NCBI RefSeq assembly: GCF_003352385.1 | Contig: NZ_CP031243.1 | Span: 1,909,062-1,973,061, forward strand | DNA from: Haemophilus haemolyticus | GTDB taxonomy: Bacteria; Pseudomonadota; Gammaproteobacteria; Enterobacterales; Pasteurellaceae | Length of the DNA: 64,000 nucleotides | Direction: 5' to 3' | Shown: positions 36,611 through 48,348 of the stretch, piece by piece | How the letters are laid out: each line of letters begins with the position of its first letter | How positions within the stretch are numbered: the first letter of the stretch is position 1 | The notes under the pieces: generated by a model | Told to the model about the DNA's origin: nothing | Database searches by the model: none | The model's input: the letters and a program-made list of their open reading frames with translations, nothing else | Program-made: the position numbers and the translations under genes

Positions 36611-37057
36611 TTAACGACGAGCGCACATTAGTTTTGCTTCACAAGCGATTTCGCCATTTACGGTGGCAACGCCAGTAAATGCAGTAATACCACGGCGTTC
36701 TTTAATCACTTGAACGTTTAATTCCATTTGATCACCAGGTAATACTGGGCGTTTAAAGCGCGCTTCATCAATACCTGCAAAGTAGAACAGTTCGCCGCCT
36801 TTTAATTCGTGAGTTTTAAAGGCTAAAATGCCCATTGCTTGTGCCAAAGCTTCTAAAATTAAAACGCCCGGTAAAATAGGTTCGCCGGGGAAGTGACCTG
36901 TGAAACAAGGTTCATTGACGCTAATATTTTTAATTGCTTTTAACCATTCGCCCTCTTTAAAATCCAATACGCGATCCACTAACAAAAATGGGTAGCGATG
37001 TGGCAATAAAGTCATAATTTCTTTTGATTCGATCACTCTTGGTTGTTGTTCTGACAC
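36611..37057 (-). CDS. fabZ: 3-hydroxyacyl-ACP dehydratase FabZ
   Basis: FabZ dehydrates 3-hydroxyacyl-ACP in fatty acid synthesis and competes with LpxA for 3-hydroxymyristoyl-ACP. The 148-residue hot-dog protein has [11 protein letters not shown] and the catalytic [16 protein letters not shown] region (His and Glu). It sits immediately upstream of lpxA, the standard order. Confidence 0.95.
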   Translation of the reverse strand: MSEQQPRVIESKEIMTLLPHRYPFLLVDRVLDFKEGEWLKAIKNISVNEPCFTGHFPGEPILPGVLILEALAQAMGILAFKTHELKGGELFYFAGIDEARFKRPVLPGDQMELNVQVIKERRGITAFTGVATVNGEIACEAKLMCARR

Positions 37058-37142
37058 GTTGATACCTTACAAAAAATAAACAAATAAAATCCCTTGGATT
37101 ATACGATATTTACGGCTAAAAATAAAACGAACTCAATATAGT

Positions 37143-38702
37143 CTAGTGTTTAGGACGAATATCAATGGCTGGATCGTCATCTTTACGATATTTTTCATCA
37201 ATTCGTTTTTGCAATCCAAAGTCATTTTTATCCGACTCGTTAGAAAATAAATCTTCTGTTTGCGTTAATTGCGGATTTTTAATTCCGATCCAATTTGCGA
37301 TTCCTTCTAAGAAGTTCAAACCTGATTTAAACACCTTATATTCTTTGCGTTCGGTGTCATCCGACGAAATTTTGAATAACGGAATATTATGGTGTTCTCG
37401 ACTGAAACAGTTTTGATTAAACAAAAGTATATTGTTTTTTTCATCTTGTTGGTGGCACAAACCGTGATCTGAGAAATAAATCATTGAGAAAGTGCGGTGA
37501 TTTTTCTTAGCGTTTTCTTCAAGCTGTTCATATACACGTTTTAAAAATTCATCAGTTTTCTTAATAGACGACACATAGCAATTTAAATAACCATATCTCG
37601 GATTAAGATCGTTATCATCAAAGATTTTTGGATAATCTTCGACACGGTCGCAAGCCATTGGATGTGAGCCATAAATATGTAACACGATGAAACGTTTTCC
37701 TTGAACAGGATCTTCTAGTACTTGGGTGAATTTTGGTAATAAATCAAAATCGCTAAAGTTAGTAGAATTAAAGCTTCCGCCTTTTTTCAAGAAAAAGGTT
37801 ACATCAGATTTTGAAGCGAGCGATGAAACGGGCGTATCGAATTCGCCGAGCATACCTTGATTAGAAAGCCAATAAGTTTTCACGCCTGCAGATTTGATGA
37901 GATCCACTAAACTCAAACTATAATTGGGTTCCCATTTTTCTTTGTTAGGAAGGGTTAACATGAGTCGAAGTGAGGCGACAGTATTGGTTCCCGCTGAACG
38001 AAAACCATCAATCAATGTACCTTTAGTGCTAGACATAAACGGCGTATTTTCAATCGGATAACCATAGGCATGGTGGTAATCTTTACGCGCACTTTCACCA
38101 AGAACAATCACATAATCATCATAGCGTGAATTTTCTAATGTTGATTTTCCCCAGTTATCAGATTGGGACATTTGTTTTAGTTTTTGCACTTCATCTACAA
38201 TTTTTAATGTGGAACTTACGGTTTCTTTGATCGGTTCAGCAAGTGGCATGTTGTAGGTAAAGAGCAATGTCGCCAAGGCAATAAATGTTTTATTACGATA
38301 AAATTTTATGCCAGATTTCACCGCACTTTTGTATTGAAGAAAAATAAAAATAGGTATGGCGAAAGCAATTAAGTAACTACTCACTGGGATTTGCAATAGA
38401 AATTCCTTCGTTTCCAACATATCAGTCGCGAAAAGCGAGGCGATATATTGGTAGCTTGGAGGGCCAAAATTTAACCCTGTAGGCGTATAAAAAGCATGCA
38501 GTAACGCAAGAGGTAGTAAAATAAAATAGAAGGATTTTTTACTGCTGCTTAATAAGAGAATAGTTGTTGTCGCCAGTAGAATGAGAACCACACTTGGTTC
38601 TGTAAACATTCCTGAACCGATTAAAATAAAATAACCTGCTAATGCGGCACAAATCACCGCAAAAAGTGCGGGCAAAATTTGGCTTGTTTTTTTCGTGTTC
38701 AT
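37143..38702 (-). CDS. EptA-like phosphoethanolamine transferase (HI_1064-type)
   Basis: This 519-residue inner-membrane enzyme has five hydrophobic helices (to about residue 180) and a periplasmic sulfatase-fold domain. Metal-site features are GESARKDYH, the Thr-containing GTNTVAS segment and YFSDHGLCH. Family members transfer phosphoethanolamine from phosphatidylethanolamine to lipid A or core sugars. ATG 38702 (MNTKKTS) follows AGGGAAG and begins the first helix; the longer ORF adds 13 residues without a ribosome site. The acceptor site cannot be told from sequence. Confidence 0.8.
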
Positions 38703-38832
38703 AATTGTCTTCCCTGAAAAGAAAATGTCGCTATTATCCACCTTTCACTCAGAATTTCCATATTTAACTTCTTCACTCTTGAGCGGTTATTTTATAGAAT
38801 AAGCCAATTTTTTAAGCCTGAGGGAAAAAACA

Positions 38833-39546
38833 ATGAGCCAACCAATTTATAAACGTATTTTATTGAAATTAAGCGGTGAAGCATTACAAGGAGAAGATGG
38901 TTTTGGTATCGATCCTGCGATTCTCGATCGTATGGCTGTTGAAATTAAAGAATTAGTGGAGATGGGCGTGGAAGTCGGTGTCGTTCTTGGGGGTGGCAAC
39001 TTATTCCGTGGCGCAAAACTAGCAAAAGCGGGAATGAATCGCGTGGTGGGCGACCATATGGGAATGCTTGCTACGGTGATGAATGGTTTGGCAATGCGTG
39101 ATTCTTTATTCCGTGCTGATGTGAATGCAAAATTAATGTCCGCTTTCCAATTAAATGGTATTTGTGATACTTATAACTGGTCTGAAGCAATCAAAATGTT
39201 ACGCGAAAAACGCGTAGTTATTTTCTCTGCGGGAACAGGAAGTCCATTCTTTACCACTGATTCTGCCGCTTGTTTGCGTGGTATTGAAATTGAAGCTGAT
39301 GTTGTATTGAAAGCGACTAAAGTTGATGGCGTATATGATTGTGATCCGGCGAAAAATCCTGATGCAAAACTTTATAAAAATTTAACTTATGCAGAAGTAA
39401 TCGATAAAGAATTACAAGTGATGGACTTAGCGGCGTTTACTTTAGCTCGCGATCATGGCATGCCGATCCGAGTGTTCAATATGGGTAAACCTGGTGCATT
39501 ACGTCAAGTAGTGACTGGTACCGAAGAAGGAACCACTATTTGTTAG
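38833..39546 (+). CDS. pyrH: Uridylate kinase
   Basis: PyrH phosphorylates UMP to UDP with ATP. The 237-residue amino-acid-kinase fold shows [21 protein letters not shown] and the [13 protein letters not shown] segment. It ends in CTIC-type residues and is followed by a strong terminator. It is divergent from the EptA-like gene. Confidence 0.95.
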   Translation: MSQPIYKRILLKLSGEALQGEDGFGIDPAILDRMAVEIKELVEMGVEVGVVLGGGNLFRGAKLAKAGMNRVVGDHMGMLATVMNGLAMRDSLFRADVNAKLMSAFQLNGICDTYNWSEAIKMLREKRVVIFSAGTGSPFFTTDSAACLRGIEIEADVVLKATKVDGVYDCDPAKNPDAKLYKNLTYAEVIDKELQVMDLAAFTLARDHGMPIRVFNMGKPGALRQVVTGTEEGTTIC

Positions 39547-39562
39547 TGAATGTTGAAAAGTA

Positions 39563-39595
39563 AAACGGTAGGAAAATTCCTACCGTTTTTGTTTG
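39563..39595. terminator. Terminator between pyrH and catalase gene
   Basis: AAACGGTAGG (39563-39572) pairs with CCTACCGTTT (39579-39588), followed by T-rich sequence. It can act on both strands. Confidence 0.85.
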
Positions 39596-39610
39596 GCTGT
39601 AGCCTAGAGA

Positions 39611-41137
39611 TTATAACAATCCACCTTGACCTAATGCTGGGTCAGTTTCACGTGCTTTTAATGCATTTTCAACTGTTAAGCCCAATGCTTTTGCAACGCC
39701 TTCACCATATGCAGGATCACACCAGTGACAGTTACGGATATGACGGTATTTGATGAATTCCGGTGCATCGCCCATTGCAGCCGCAGTATTGTTGAACAAT
39801 GCTTGTTTTTGCTCTGGGTTCATTAAGTTAAATAATGCACGTGGTTGGCTGAAGTAATCATTATCATCATTACGGAAATCCCAGTGTGCAGCATCACCAT
39901 TAATGCGAAGCGGTGGTTCAGCAAAGTCTGGTTGTTGTTGCCATTGGCTGAAGCTGTTTGGTTCATAGTGCGGTAAGCTTCCGTAGTTACCATCTACACG
40001 ACCTTGACCATCACGTTGGTTGCTATGAACTGGGCAACGTGGACGGTTTACTGGAATTTGACGGTAGTTCACACCTAAACGGTAACGTTGTGCATCCGCA
40101 TAGTTGAATAAACGAGCTTGTAACATTCTGTCAGGACTTGCACCGATACCCGGCACCAAGTTACTTGGTGCAAATGCAGATTGTTCTACATCAGCGAAGA
40201 AGTTTTCTGGGTTACGGTTTAACTCAAATTCACCCACTTCAATCAATGGATAATCTTTTTTCGGCCACACTTTGGTTAAGTCGAATGGATGATAAGGCAC
40301 TTTTTCCGCATCTGCTTCAGGCATAATTTGTACGAATAGCGTCCATTTCGGGAAGTCGCCACGTTCGATTGCTTCATATAAATCGCGTTGATGGCTTTCA
40401 CGATCATTTGCGATCACTTCAGCTGCTTCTGCATCAGTTAGGTTTTTAATACCTTGTTGAGTATGGAAATGGAATTTTACCCAGAAACGTTCACCAGCTT
40501 CATTCCAGAAACTGTAAGTATGTGAACCATAACCATGCATATGACGATAGCTTGCAGGAATACCACGATCACTCATTACAACGGTTACTTGGTGTAATGC
40601 TTCTGGTAATAATGTCCAGAAATCCCAGTTGTTCGTTGCTGAACGCATATTAGTACGTGGATCACGTTTTACCGCTTTGTTTAAATCTGGGAATTTACGT
40701 GGATCACGTAAGAAGAATACCGGAGTGTTGTTACCCACCAAGTCCCAGTTACCTTCTTCGGTATAGAATTTTAATGCGAAACCACGAATATCACGTTCAG
40801 CATCAGCTGCACCACGTTCACCGGCAACAGTGGTAAAGCGTGCGAACATTTCTGTTTTTTTGCCCACTTCACTGAAAATTTTTGCACGAGTATATTTAGT
40901 AATATCATGTGTGACAGTAAAGGTACCAAATGCACCAGAACCTTTTGCGTGCATACGACGCTCTGGAATAACTTCGCGTACGAAATCAGCTAATTTTTCG
41001 TTAAGCCATAAATCTTGTGAAAGTAATGGACCACGCGGACCTGCAGTTAAGCTATTTTGGTTGTCCGCCACAGGGGCGCCATTTCCCATAGTTAGGTTAG
41101 TAGAAGATAAATGCGAAAAAGGGCATTGAGAACTCAT
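39611..41137 (-). CDS. hktE: Monofunctional haem catalase (HktE/KatA type)
   Basis: This 508-residue clade-typical catalase has the distal His63 region [19 protein letters not shown], and the proximal haem-ligand segment [14 protein letters not shown] near residue 350. It removes hydrogen peroxide in the cytoplasm. A strong AGGAG site precedes the ATG. H. influenzae has one such catalase, hktE. Upstream bases 41138-41300 are AT-rich and should hold its promoter. Confidence 0.92.
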   Translation of the reverse strand: MSSQCPFSHLSSTNLTMGNGAPVADNQNSLTAGPRGPLLSQDLWLNEKLADFVREVIPERRMHAKGSGAFGTFTVTHDITKYTRAKIFSEVGKKTEMFARFTTVAGERGAADAERDIRGFALKFYTEEGNWDLVGNNTPVFFLRDPRKFPDLNKAVKRDPRTNMRSATNNWDFWTLLPEALHQVTVVMSDRGIPASYRHMHGYGSHTYSFWNEAGERFWVKFHFHTQQGIKNLTDAEAAEVIANDRESHQRDLYEAIERGDFPKWTLFVQIMPEADAEKVPYHPFDLTKVWPKKDYPLIEVGEFELNRNPENFFADVEQSAFAPSNLVPGIGASPDRMLQARLFNYADAQRYRLGVNYRQIPVNRPRCPVHSNQRDGQGRVDGNYGSLPHYEPNSFSQWQQQPDFAEPPLRINGDAAHWDFRNDDNDYFSQPRALFNLMNPEQKQALFNNTAAAMGDAPEFIKYRHIRNCHWCDPAYGEGVAKALGLTVENALKARETDPALGQGGLL

Positions 41138-41303
41138 TATTAACTCCTTGTATGTATGAAATAAGTAGGGTTGAAATAAATTTCTTGAACATCATACAAA
41201 AAGGTTTTAACGATTGAAATCTATTAAATCAATCAAAAAAAACTATGCAAGGTAACAAGGTTTTGAGATTAGATGTATTTTTATTGGTTTTATAATGCAA
41301 CAA

Positions 41304-41337
41304 AAAAAGCCTTGAAATTTAAAATTCCAAGGCTTTC
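41304..41337 (-). terminator. Terminator after tRNA-Ala
   Basis: AAAGCCTTG and CAAGGCTTT arms (with short mismatches inside) are followed on the minus strand by seven T. It ends the tRNA-Ala transcript. Confidence 0.8.
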
Positions 41338-41345
41338 TCATAAAC

Positions 41346-41422
<77 letters not shown>

Positions 41423-41501
41423 TAAAAGACAGCAACATAATAAAATTTGACTATGTGGCTGTCAATACGATTTTATTATGCGTTTGTTATCCGATTAAAT
41501 A

Positions 41502-42944
41502 TTAAGCATTTTGTGCATTAATAAAATCAATAGCACGCTGAATACGTGCAAGTACGCGATCTCTGCCGATACCGACTAGGGTCACATCCATTGATGGAGA
41601 TTGACCAGAGCCTGTCACTGCGACACGTAATGGCATGCCAACTTTACCCATGCCCACTTCTAGTTCAGCAGCCGTTTGCTCAATTGCTTCGTGAGTAGAA
41701 TGTAAATCCCAGCTAGAAAGTGCGGTTAATTTTTCTTTCACTTTTGCAAGCGCTTCAGCAGCATTGCCTTTGAAATGTTTTTTCGCTGCGGCTTCATCAA
41801 AGGTTTCAAACTCTTCAAAGAAGTAGCGGCTTGAGCTAGCCATTTCTTTTAAAGTTTTGCAACGTTCCGCAAGCATGGTGACTATTTCAGTTAATGCAGG
41901 ACCATTGGTTGTATCAATGCCTTGGTCTTTGTAATGCCATTCAAGATGTTTAGCCACATATTCTGGCGGTAATTCACGGATATAATGTTGATTCAACCAT
42001 TGTAATTTTTCGGTATTAAATGCGCTAGCTGATTTGCTAACGTGATCTAATTCGAAATACTTGATCATTTCTTCGCGACTGAAAATTTCTTGGTCGCCAT
42101 GTCCCCAGCCTAAACGCACAAGATAGTTGATTAAAGCTTCTGGTAAGTAACCATCATCACGATATTGCATGACGCTCACTGCGCCATGTCGTTTAGAGAG
42201 TTTTTGGCCATCATCTCCATTAATCATGGAAACGTGCGCATAGGTTGGAATTGGTGCACCAATTGCTTTTAAAATGTTAATTTGACGTGGCGTGTTGTTG
42301 ATATGATCTTCACCACGTACTACATGAGTGATACCCATGTCCCAGTCATCTACAACTACGCAGAAGTTGTAAGTTGGTGAACCGTCTGTGCGACGAATAA
42401 TAAGATCATCAAGTTCACCGTTGCTGATTTCAATACGGCCACGTACGGCATCATCAAATACGACCGAGCCTTCAGTTGGATTTTTAAAACGTACAACGTG
42501 GGGTTCATCAGGTGAATGGTTGTGATCGTGTAAGCAGTGACGGTCATAACGTGGTTTTTCTTTATTTTGTTCTTGAGTATGACGAAGTTCTTCTAAGCGA
42601 TCTTTAGTACAGTAACAACGATATGCTAAGCCTTGTTCAATCATTTCATCGATCACTTGGTTGTAACGATCAAAGCGTTTAGTTTGGTAATAAGGACCAT
42701 GCTCCCACGGAAGATTTAACCATTCCATTCCTTCAATAATTGCAGCTGTTGCTTCTGGTGTTGAACGCTCTAAATCTGTGTCTTCAATTCGTAATACAAA
42801 TTCGCCGCTATTATGTTTTGCGTATAACCAAGAATAAAGTGCGGTACGTGCGCCACCTACATGTAAATAACCTGTAGGGCTAGGAGCAAAACGAGTACGC
42901 ACTTTTACATTTGGATCTAAATTAAAAGGAGCATCTAGTTTCAT
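41502..42944 (-). CDS. gltX: Glutamyl-tRNA synthetase
   Basis: This class I synthetase of 480 residues has the HIGH-type motif [11 protein letters not shown] at 21-31 and the KMSKS-type motif KLSKRHG. It charges tRNA-Glu. It has a zinc-type Cys pair in CYCTKD. A uptake signal lies near each end. The tRNA-Ala gene follows on the same strand and may be co-transcribed. Confidence 0.95.
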   Translation of the reverse strand: MKLDAPFNLDPNVKVRTRFAPSPTGYLHVGGARTALYSWLYAKHNSGEFVLRIEDTDLERSTPEATAAIIEGMEWLNLPWEHGPYYQTKRFDRYNQVIDEMIEQGLAYRCYCTKDRLEELRHTQEQNKEKPRYDRHCLHDHNHSPDEPHVVRFKNPTEGSVVFDDAVRGRIEISNGELDDLIIRRTDGSPTYNFCVVVDDWDMGITHVVRGEDHINNTPRQINILKAIGAPIPTYAHVSMINGDDGQKLSKRHGAVSVMQYRDDGYLPEALINYLVRLGWGHGDQEIFSREEMIKYFELDHVSKSASAFNTEKLQWLNQHYIRELPPEYVAKHLEWHYKDQGIDTTNGPALTEIVTMLAERCKTLKEMASSSRYFFEEFETFDEAAAKKHFKGNAAEALAKVKEKLTALSSWDLHSTHEAIEQTAAELEVGMGKVGMPLRVAVTGSGQSPSMDVTLVGIGRDRVLARIQRAIDFINAQNA

Positions 42945-43068
42945 TTTTATAACCTGTCTTCAATAAAATATTAGTTGTTATTCTACTACGACTTGTTTGA
43001 CTTCTAAATAAAAAAGCGGATTTTATGCTTATTTTTACGACAATTAAACAAAATTTAATAAAAAGGTA

Positions 43069-43096
43069 TTGACTGAAAATGCATTCTCCCTATAAT
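43069..43096 (+). promoter_or_regulatory. Sigma70 promoter of the tRNA-Val cluster
   Basis: TTGACT (-35) and TATAAT (-10) are separated by 16 bases and lie 18 bases upstream of the first tRNA-Val. Confidence 0.85.
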
Positions 43097-43114
43097 GCCA
43101 ACCCACAACATTAA

Positions 43115-43190
43115 GGGCGATTAGCTCAGTTGGGAGAGCACCTCCCTTACAAGGAGGGGGTCACTGGTTCGAGACCGGTATCGCCCACCA
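43115..43190 (+). tRNA. tRNA-Val (anticodon TAC), copy 1
   Basis: The 76-base cloverleaf has acceptor GGGCGAT, anticodon loop CTTACAA and encoded CCA. It is the first of four identical copies. Confidence 0.97.
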
Positions 43191-43233
43191 CTTCTCTAAA
43201 AAGTGTTCTTAATGTTACTAAGTTTGACCTAGC

Positions 43234-43309
43234 GGGCGATTAGCTCAGTTGGGAGAGCACCTCCCTTACAAGGAGGGGGTCACTGGTTCGAGACCGGTAT
43301 CGCCCACCA
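43234..43309 (+). tRNA. tRNA-Val (anticodon TAC), copy 2
   Basis: Identical in sequence to copy 1, with a different 43-base spacer before it. Confidence 0.97.
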
Positions 43310-43367
43310 CTTTTCTAAAGTGTCCTTTCCGCTCAAACTTTCCCTTTATATTTAAACGCTTTCTAGT

Positions 43368-43443
43368 GGGCGATTAGCTCAGTTGGGAGAGCACCTCCCT
43401 TACAAGGAGGGGGTCACTGGTTCGAGACCGGTATCGCCCACCA
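43368..43443 (+). tRNA. tRNA-Val (anticodon TAC), copy 3
   Basis: Identical in sequence to copy 1, after a 58-base spacer. Confidence 0.97.
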
Positions 43444-43494
43444 CTTAAAAGTGTTTAAATAACCGAAAATTTAGGGTTTTGCCTTAATATTATC

Positions 43495-43570
43495 GGGCGA
43501 TTAGCTCAGTTGGGAGAGCACCTCCCTTACAAGGAGGGGGTCACTGGTTCGAGACCGGTATCGCCCACCA
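43495..43570 (+). tRNA. tRNA-Val (anticodon TAC), copy 4
   Basis: Identical in sequence to copy 1; the last of the array, 121 bases before the lpt6-like gene. Confidence 0.97.
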
Positions 43571-43691
43571 CTTTATTTTCAAATTATCCAAATAATTTTC
43601 TTTTCCCGTTCAATCCATTACGTTTACGTGATAAAGTGCACAGACATTGTCATGTCTCATTTTAGTCTGTTATGCATCATAGGGAAAATTC

Positions 43692-45347
43692 ATGATCGCT
43701 TATATTTTCTTAGCTTTATTCACGATTGCGGCAGTGATTTTTATCGTAAACTCCCATTATCGTTGGACTTATTTCTTTGCTATTACGCTTTTTACTTTTT
43801 TATTTGGCGGCATGCTTATGGTTTCCGGCCAATGGCAACGTGCTTTAAATTTTTCATCTGTGCTTTTTGTAGTGCTGATGTTATTTCACCGTTTAAAAAT
43901 TCATTATTACAAACAGCCTTTGTTAATTTCAGATTTCTTTCTTGTGGTGGATTGGAGAAATTGGGAAACCTTAATTCATTATAAAGGTGCATTGCTTGGT
44001 GTTATTGGGCTACTTGCGTTATTAGGTTATGCGATTTTTGGTTTTAATGATGTCGAGTCTTTAGGGGGATTAGGTAACAGCATGGGGGCGTTATTGTTTA
44101 TCGTTAGCTTTAGCTTGATGTGGCATTATTCTAAAAAGCCAAGTGCGGTGCAAGTTTGGTTAGATTCTTTGCCCGATGATGGTCGTGATGTGTTTTTAAA
44201 TTTACCAATGTCTTGCCGCGGTATTTTTTTCAAGGTGCCAAATTTTGATGGCAATAGCCAAAATTTTATTGAAAAAATGACCGCACTTCCATCTGATACA
44301 AACAGCATATCTGAAACAAAACCCGATATTGTTGTGACATTAATGGAATCCACGCTGAACCCTCATCAATTTGCTTTTAGTCAGCAATCTATTCCACCAC
44401 TTTCCATGTTTGAACCTCAAAATGATACAGTGTTTGCTTCGCCGTTGCGTGTACATACTTTTGCTGGCGCAACCTGGAAATCAGAATTTGCTTTTTTAGC
44501 CGGTGTGCCTTCGACCGATTTTGGCGCGTTAGCAAGTGGCGTTTTTTATTCTGTTGTACCGCACTTGCAATCAGGTTTAGTGAAAAATCTAAAAGCACAA
44601 GGATATTTTTGTGTTGCCTTGTCGCCTTTTACAAAAGGTAATTACAATGCGAAATCCGCTTATGATCATTTTGGTTTTGATTTGATGTTACAGCCACAAG
44701 ATCTTGGTTATCCTGCGCCTATCAGTAAAAATCTTTGGGATATTAGTAGTGAAGAAATGATGAAGTACACCCGAATGATTTTGGAAAAGCAGCATCCTGC
44801 ATTAGAAAATGTGGATCAGCCGATGTTTGTTTATGTATTGACTATGCGTGAACATGGTCCATATGAATTGGGCATGGAAAATAAATTTAATCTTCAAATG
44901 CCTAATTTAGGGGCTAAAAGTATTTCTGCATTGAATGACTATACTCAACGAATTGTCGCCTTGAATGAGGCGATTGAAGGAATGAATAACTATTTACATG
45001 AACGTAAAAAGCCTTTTGTTCTAGGGTATTTCGGTGATCACCAAGTAGCATTTGATAATGTTATCCCTCCGAAGAAAGGGGATTATGCGCAACCCGATTA
45101 TGTGACACAATTTGTTGTAAGAAGTAATTGTGCGAGTCAATTTAAGCAAGAGCAACTTTTTTTAGATCTCGCTTTTGCCGGAGGCGTCTTGATGAATGTA
45201 GCTGGATTATCAGCAGAAGATGAATTTATGAAAGCGAATATGGCAATGTGTAAACTAAGTAACGGAAAATTGGAAGATTCTTCTAATCCTGCATTTGTGA
45301 ATGACTATCGTCATTACCTCTATCAAACCTTAAAGATTGCAAAATAG
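43692..45347 (+). CDS. lpt6: Sulfatase-fold membrane transferase, lpt6-like (HI_0275-type)
   Basis: This 551-residue protein has four or five N-terminal membrane helices (to about 150) and an LtaS/sulfatase-fold periplasmic domain with VVTLMESTLNP, which carries metal and nucleophile residues, and GYFGDHQVAF. From memory the H. influenzae HI_0275 protein is Lpt6, which adds phosphoethanolamine to O-6 of heptose II; I rely on gene neighbourhood (gltX before, yihY and ychJ after) for that identity. Three uptake signals lie in the gene. Confidence 0.7.
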   Translation: MIAYIFLALFTIAAVIFIVNSHYRWTYFFAITLFTFLFGGMLMVSGQWQRALNFSSVLFVVLMLFHRLKIHYYKQPLLISDFFLVVDWRNWETLIHYKGALLGVIGLLALLGYAIFGFNDVESLGGLGNSMGALLFIVSFSLMWHYSKKPSAVQVWLDSLPDDGRDVFLNLPMSCRGIFFKVPNFDGNSQNFIEKMTALPSDTNSISETKPDIVVTLMESTLNPHQFAFSQQSIPPLSMFEPQNDTVFASPLRVHTFAGATWKSEFAFLAGVPSTDFGALASGVFYSVVPHLQSGLVKNLKAQGYFCVALSPFTKGNYNAKSAYDHFGFDLMLQPQDLGYPAPISKNLWDISSEEMMKYTRMILEKQHPALENVDQPMFVYVLTMREHGPYELGMENKFNLQMPNLGAKSISALNDYTQRIVALNEAIEGMNNYLHERKKPFVLGYFGDHQVAFDNVIPPKKGDYAQPDYVTQFVVRSNCASQFKQEQLFLDLAFAGGVLMNVAGLSAEDEFMKANMAMCKLSNGKLEDSSNPAFVNDYRHYLYQTLKIAK

Positions 45348-45356
45348 CTAAATAAA

Positions 45357-45386
45357 AAAGACCGATGTTAATAAATCGGTCTTTCC
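45357..45386. terminator. Bidirectional terminator between lpt6-like gene and yihY
   Basis: AAAGACCGAT (45357-45366) pairs with ATCGGTCTTT (45375-45384); on the minus strand six T follow. Confidence 0.85.
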
Positions 45387-45390
45387 ATTT

Positions 45391-46188
45391 TTATTCTTTT
45401 AACTCGCCTAATACTTCAGATAATTGTGCCCCGACCAACACAACTAGCCAGCTAATCTGAATCCACAATAGCATGATCGGTAATGTTGCCATTGCGCCAT
45501 AGATTAGTTGATAAGAAGGGAATGTGGTGATATACCAAGTAAAGGCTTGTTTACCGAGTGTAAAGAAAATAGCGGCAATAAGCGCACCACAAGCAGAATA
45601 TCTGATATCCACTTTCTTATTTGGCACGATGGTATAAATCAATGTGAAAATAAACCATGTGAAAAAGAACGGGAGTAAACTGAGCAATTTCACACCGAGC
45701 GAAAGTGTTTCTGATTGTTCAAACATCACTTTTATATAAGAGCTAATCCCTATACTTATACCTATAACGAGAGGTCCAAAAGTCAGAATCATCCAGTAAA
45801 TTGCGAAAGAGGTAAAAATAGGGCGAATACTTGTATCATGCCAAATGCTGTTGAGGGTTCGGTCGATGTTATTAATTAGCATCAAGGCAACAGCAATTAA
45901 ACTCACAATTCCCACCGCACTCATTTTTTTTGAGTTTAATACGAATTGATCGATATATTCGCCTACCATATCACTCGCTGATGGCGCGAAATTGGTGAAA
46001 ATCATTTCTTTCAATTCTCCAGTGACTTCATTGAATACAGGAAATGCAGAGAATATAGAAAAAATCACCATCACCATTGGCACGATAGCAAGCATCGTGC
46101 TGTAAGTTAGTGCGCCAGCAGCTTGGTTGAGTTTATTTTCTGAAAAACGTTTCCAAAAGAGCAGGCTAAATTGTTTCAATGAAATCAT
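45391..46188 (-). CDS. YihY/BrkB-family inner membrane protein
   Basis: The 265-residue protein has about six membrane helices and the family pattern [14 protein letters not shown] near the N-terminus. It was once named rbn (RNase BN) but that activity belongs to another gene; the role is unknown. ATG 46188 overlaps the ychJ stop (ATGA), with GGGGGA upstream inside ychJ. Confidence 0.85.
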   Translation of the reverse strand: MISLKQFSLLFWKRFSENKLNQAAGALTYSTMLAIVPMVMVIFSIFSAFPVFNEVTGELKEMIFTNFAPSASDMVGEYIDQFVLNSKKMSAVGIVSLIAVALMLINNIDRTLNSIWHDTSIRPIFTSFAIYWMILTFGPLVIGISIGISSYIKVMFEQSETLSLGVKLLSLLPFFFTWFIFTLIYTIVPNKKVDIRYSACGALIAAIFFTLGKQAFTWYITTFPSYQLIYGAMATLPIMLLWIQISWLVVLVGAQLSEVLGELKE

Positions 46189-46667
46189 AAAAATCCCCCA
46201 CAGCAATGTTTAAATTTTTTACCAGAACCACATACACAAGGTTGTTTCATTGTAGGCAAGGATACGGTCGGATCCACAAAATACCAACGGTTTTCAATTT
46301 TCACAAAAATTGACCGTTCTTGATGGGTTAGTTCTCCCTCTTCGCCTTGAAAAATAGCTTTAAATTCCACCGCACTTTGAGTTTTTGTGAGGTTTTCTGT
46401 TTTTAGGACTTCTAATCCTAGCCATGTAGTATTGTCAGCCCATTCTTGCAATAGATGAATCTCTAATAAAGTTTGTTGGCTTGGCACAGTTGTTGCAACA
46501 ATATAAGGTATATTTTTTAAAACATAAGCCGTATAACGTGAACGCATGAGTTGTTCTGCCGTTTCGGGAAACGATTGTCTCAAATGAAATTTGCCACAAC
46601 AATCTGCGTACTGATGACCAGATTGACATGGACAATCTTCCGAAAGTGCGGTTGAAATTTCTGACAT
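46185..46667 (-). CDS. YchJ-like SEC-C motif protein (UPF0225)
   Basis: The 160-residue protein has two zinc-type SEC-C motifs, [14 protein letters not shown] near the N-terminus and [14 protein letters not shown] at the C-terminus, with an NTF2-like middle. The exact role is unknown. It overlaps yihY and lies two bases after yiiM, forming a compact three-gene operon. Confidence 0.86.
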   Translation of the reverse strand: MSEISTALSEDCPCQSGHQYADCCGKFHLRQSFPETAEQLMRSRYTAYVLKNIPYIVATTVPSQQTLLEIHLLQEWADNTTWLGLEVLKTENLTKTQSAVEFKAIFQGEEGELTHQERSIFVKIENRWYFVDPTVSLPTMKQPCVCGSGKKFKHCCGGFL

Positions 46668-46669
46668 AT

Positions 46670-47332
46670 TTATCCCTGTTGTTTGAATTTCGATACTTGT
46701 GATCGAATTGAGCGTTTAAAGGCTTCAGCTAATACTTCAATATCTAATGCTGCTTCTAGTTCAGCTTCATTTTCGGGTGCAGATAACAATCGATTTAAAT
46801 GGCGAATTGTTACTTGCGGATAAGGGCGCGCGAGCAATTTCAATTCATCACCTTGTCTAATTTCTCCCGTTTCAATGACGCGAACATACCATCCACTGAG
46901 CCCAGTTTGATAAACAATATCGCGAGTCTCTTCGTTTTCCGTATTTTTTGATAAACGCTCACAAGGTTTACGTGGCTGAGATACTTCTAAAATAGTTGAG
47001 CCGATTTGATAGCGATCACCAATGCAGACATTGTCTTCATTCAAGCCTGACACAACAAAATTTTCTCCGTAAGTGGCGGTTTCCATGTAAGAAAAATTTT
47101 TATTTAATAAAGCATTTAATTCATTAAAAGAATCTGCCGACATAAAAAAGAGAGATTTATCTACACCACCATGATGTTTTTTCAAGCCCACATCGTTTCC
47201 TTCTGCACCAAGAGAATGAATTTTTACCGATGGCACAACTTTTTTACGAATCGCGCTTTCATACTGGCTTCCATCTGAAAAGGTTAGGGTTTGAACTTCC
47301 CCTACTTTTATAACTAAAATTTTTGCATTCAT
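46670..47332 (-). CDS. MOSC-domain protein, YiiM-like
   Basis: The 220-residue protein has a MOSC fold with the signature Cys in [12 protein letters not shown] and a C-terminal 3-alpha domain. YiiM reduces N-hydroxylated bases such as 6-hydroxylaminopurine with a molybdenum cofactor. It is first in the yiiM-ychJ-yihY operon. Confidence 0.82.
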   Translation of the reverse strand: MNAKILVIKVGEVQTLTFSDGSQYESAIRKKVVPSVKIHSLGAEGNDVGLKKHHGGVDKSLFFMSADSFNELNALLNKNFSYMETATYGENFVVSGLNEDNVCIGDRYQIGSTILEVSQPRKPCERLSKNTENEETRDIVYQTGLSGWYVRVIETGEIRQGDELKLLARPYPQVTIRHLNRLLSAPENEAELEAALDIEVLAEAFKRSIRSQVSKFKQQG

Positions 47333-47569
47333 TTTATTTTTCGCTTGTTCTAGAAAAAATTTACGTGGAATTATAACCGAAAACGTTTAACTTTTTGACC
47401 GCACTTCTTTTTTTACTTATTATTTGTTATCAGAAAAATGAAAGAGAAATAATGAAAATGTTTGAAAGAGAAAACAAAATTTTCTAAAAATGTTTTATTT
47501 CTTTTCTTTACAATAAGATTTTTCCTAAGGGCGAAATCATCACGTTCAATGATAATAAGGAGATTTATT

Positions 47570-48328
47570 ATGTCAGACGTATTTCACTTAAACCTCACTA
47601 AAGCACAACTTAAAGGCGCAACACTCGCTATTGTTCCAGGCGATCCTGCGCGCAGTGAGCGTATTGCGAAACAACTTGATAACCCAGAGTTTCTTGCAAG
47701 CACGCGTGAATTTACATCGTGGTTAGGTTATCTTAATGGACAACCTGTTGTGGTATGTTCTACGGGTATTGGTGGGCCATCAACATCAATTTGTGTGGAA
47801 GAGCTTGCTCAACTTGGTGTTCGCACTTTCTTACGTATTGGCACAACGGGTGCAATTCAACCACATATTAATGTAGGCGATGTTCTTATCACAACTGCTT
47901 CTGTTCGCTTAGATGGTGCAAGCCGTCATTTTGCACCGTTAGAATATCCCGCTGTGGCAAACTTTGAATGTACAACCGCACTTTATAATGCAGCGAAAGC
48001 AAAAGGTATCGAGCCTTATGTAGGCGTAACCGCATCATCTGATACATTCTATCCAGGTCAAGAACGTTATGATACCTATAGCGGTAAAGTATATCGAGAT
48101 TACCAAGGGCTACTTAAACAATGGCAAGATTTGAATGTGATGAACTACGAAATGGAATCGTCAACATTGTTTACCATGTGTAGCGCATTAGGTTTGCGTG
48201 CTGGGATGGTTGCGGGCGTAATTGTAAACCGCACTCAACAAGAAATTCCAAATGAAGCAACAATGAAACAAACGGAAGAGAAAGCTGTGTCTGTTGTGAT
48301 CGCAGCTGCGCAGGCATTGTTAAGTTAA
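47570..48328 (+). CDS. udp: Uridine phosphorylase
   Basis: Udp cleaves uridine to uracil and ribose-1-phosphate. The 252-residue NP-I family protein shows [11 protein letters not shown] and the phosphorylase signature [16 protein letters not shown], and [13 protein letters not shown] near the active site. ATG 47570 follows AAGGAG; the longer ORF start is not supported. No terminator is seen; a decayed IS begins 20 bases later. Confidence 0.94.
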   Translation: MSDVFHLNLTKAQLKGATLAIVPGDPARSERIAKQLDNPEFLASTREFTSWLGYLNGQPVVVCSTGIGGPSTSICVEELAQLGVRTFLRIGTTGAIQPHINVGDVLITTASVRLDGASRHFAPLEYPAVANFECTTALYNAAKAKGIEPYVGVTASSDTFYPGQERYDTYSGKVYRDYQGLLKQWQDLNVMNYEMESSTLFTMCSALGLRAGMVAGVIVNRTQQEIPNEATMKQTEEKAVSVVIAAAQALLS

Positions 48329-48348
48329 TCTCTTTTAATTGAAAGAAT

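Noticed and set aside
43115..43570. CRISPR-like array of regularly spaced 76-base repeats
   Set aside because: The repeats fold as tRNA-Val with encoded CCA; spacers are irregular and no cas genes are present. No CRISPR array was seen elsewhere.
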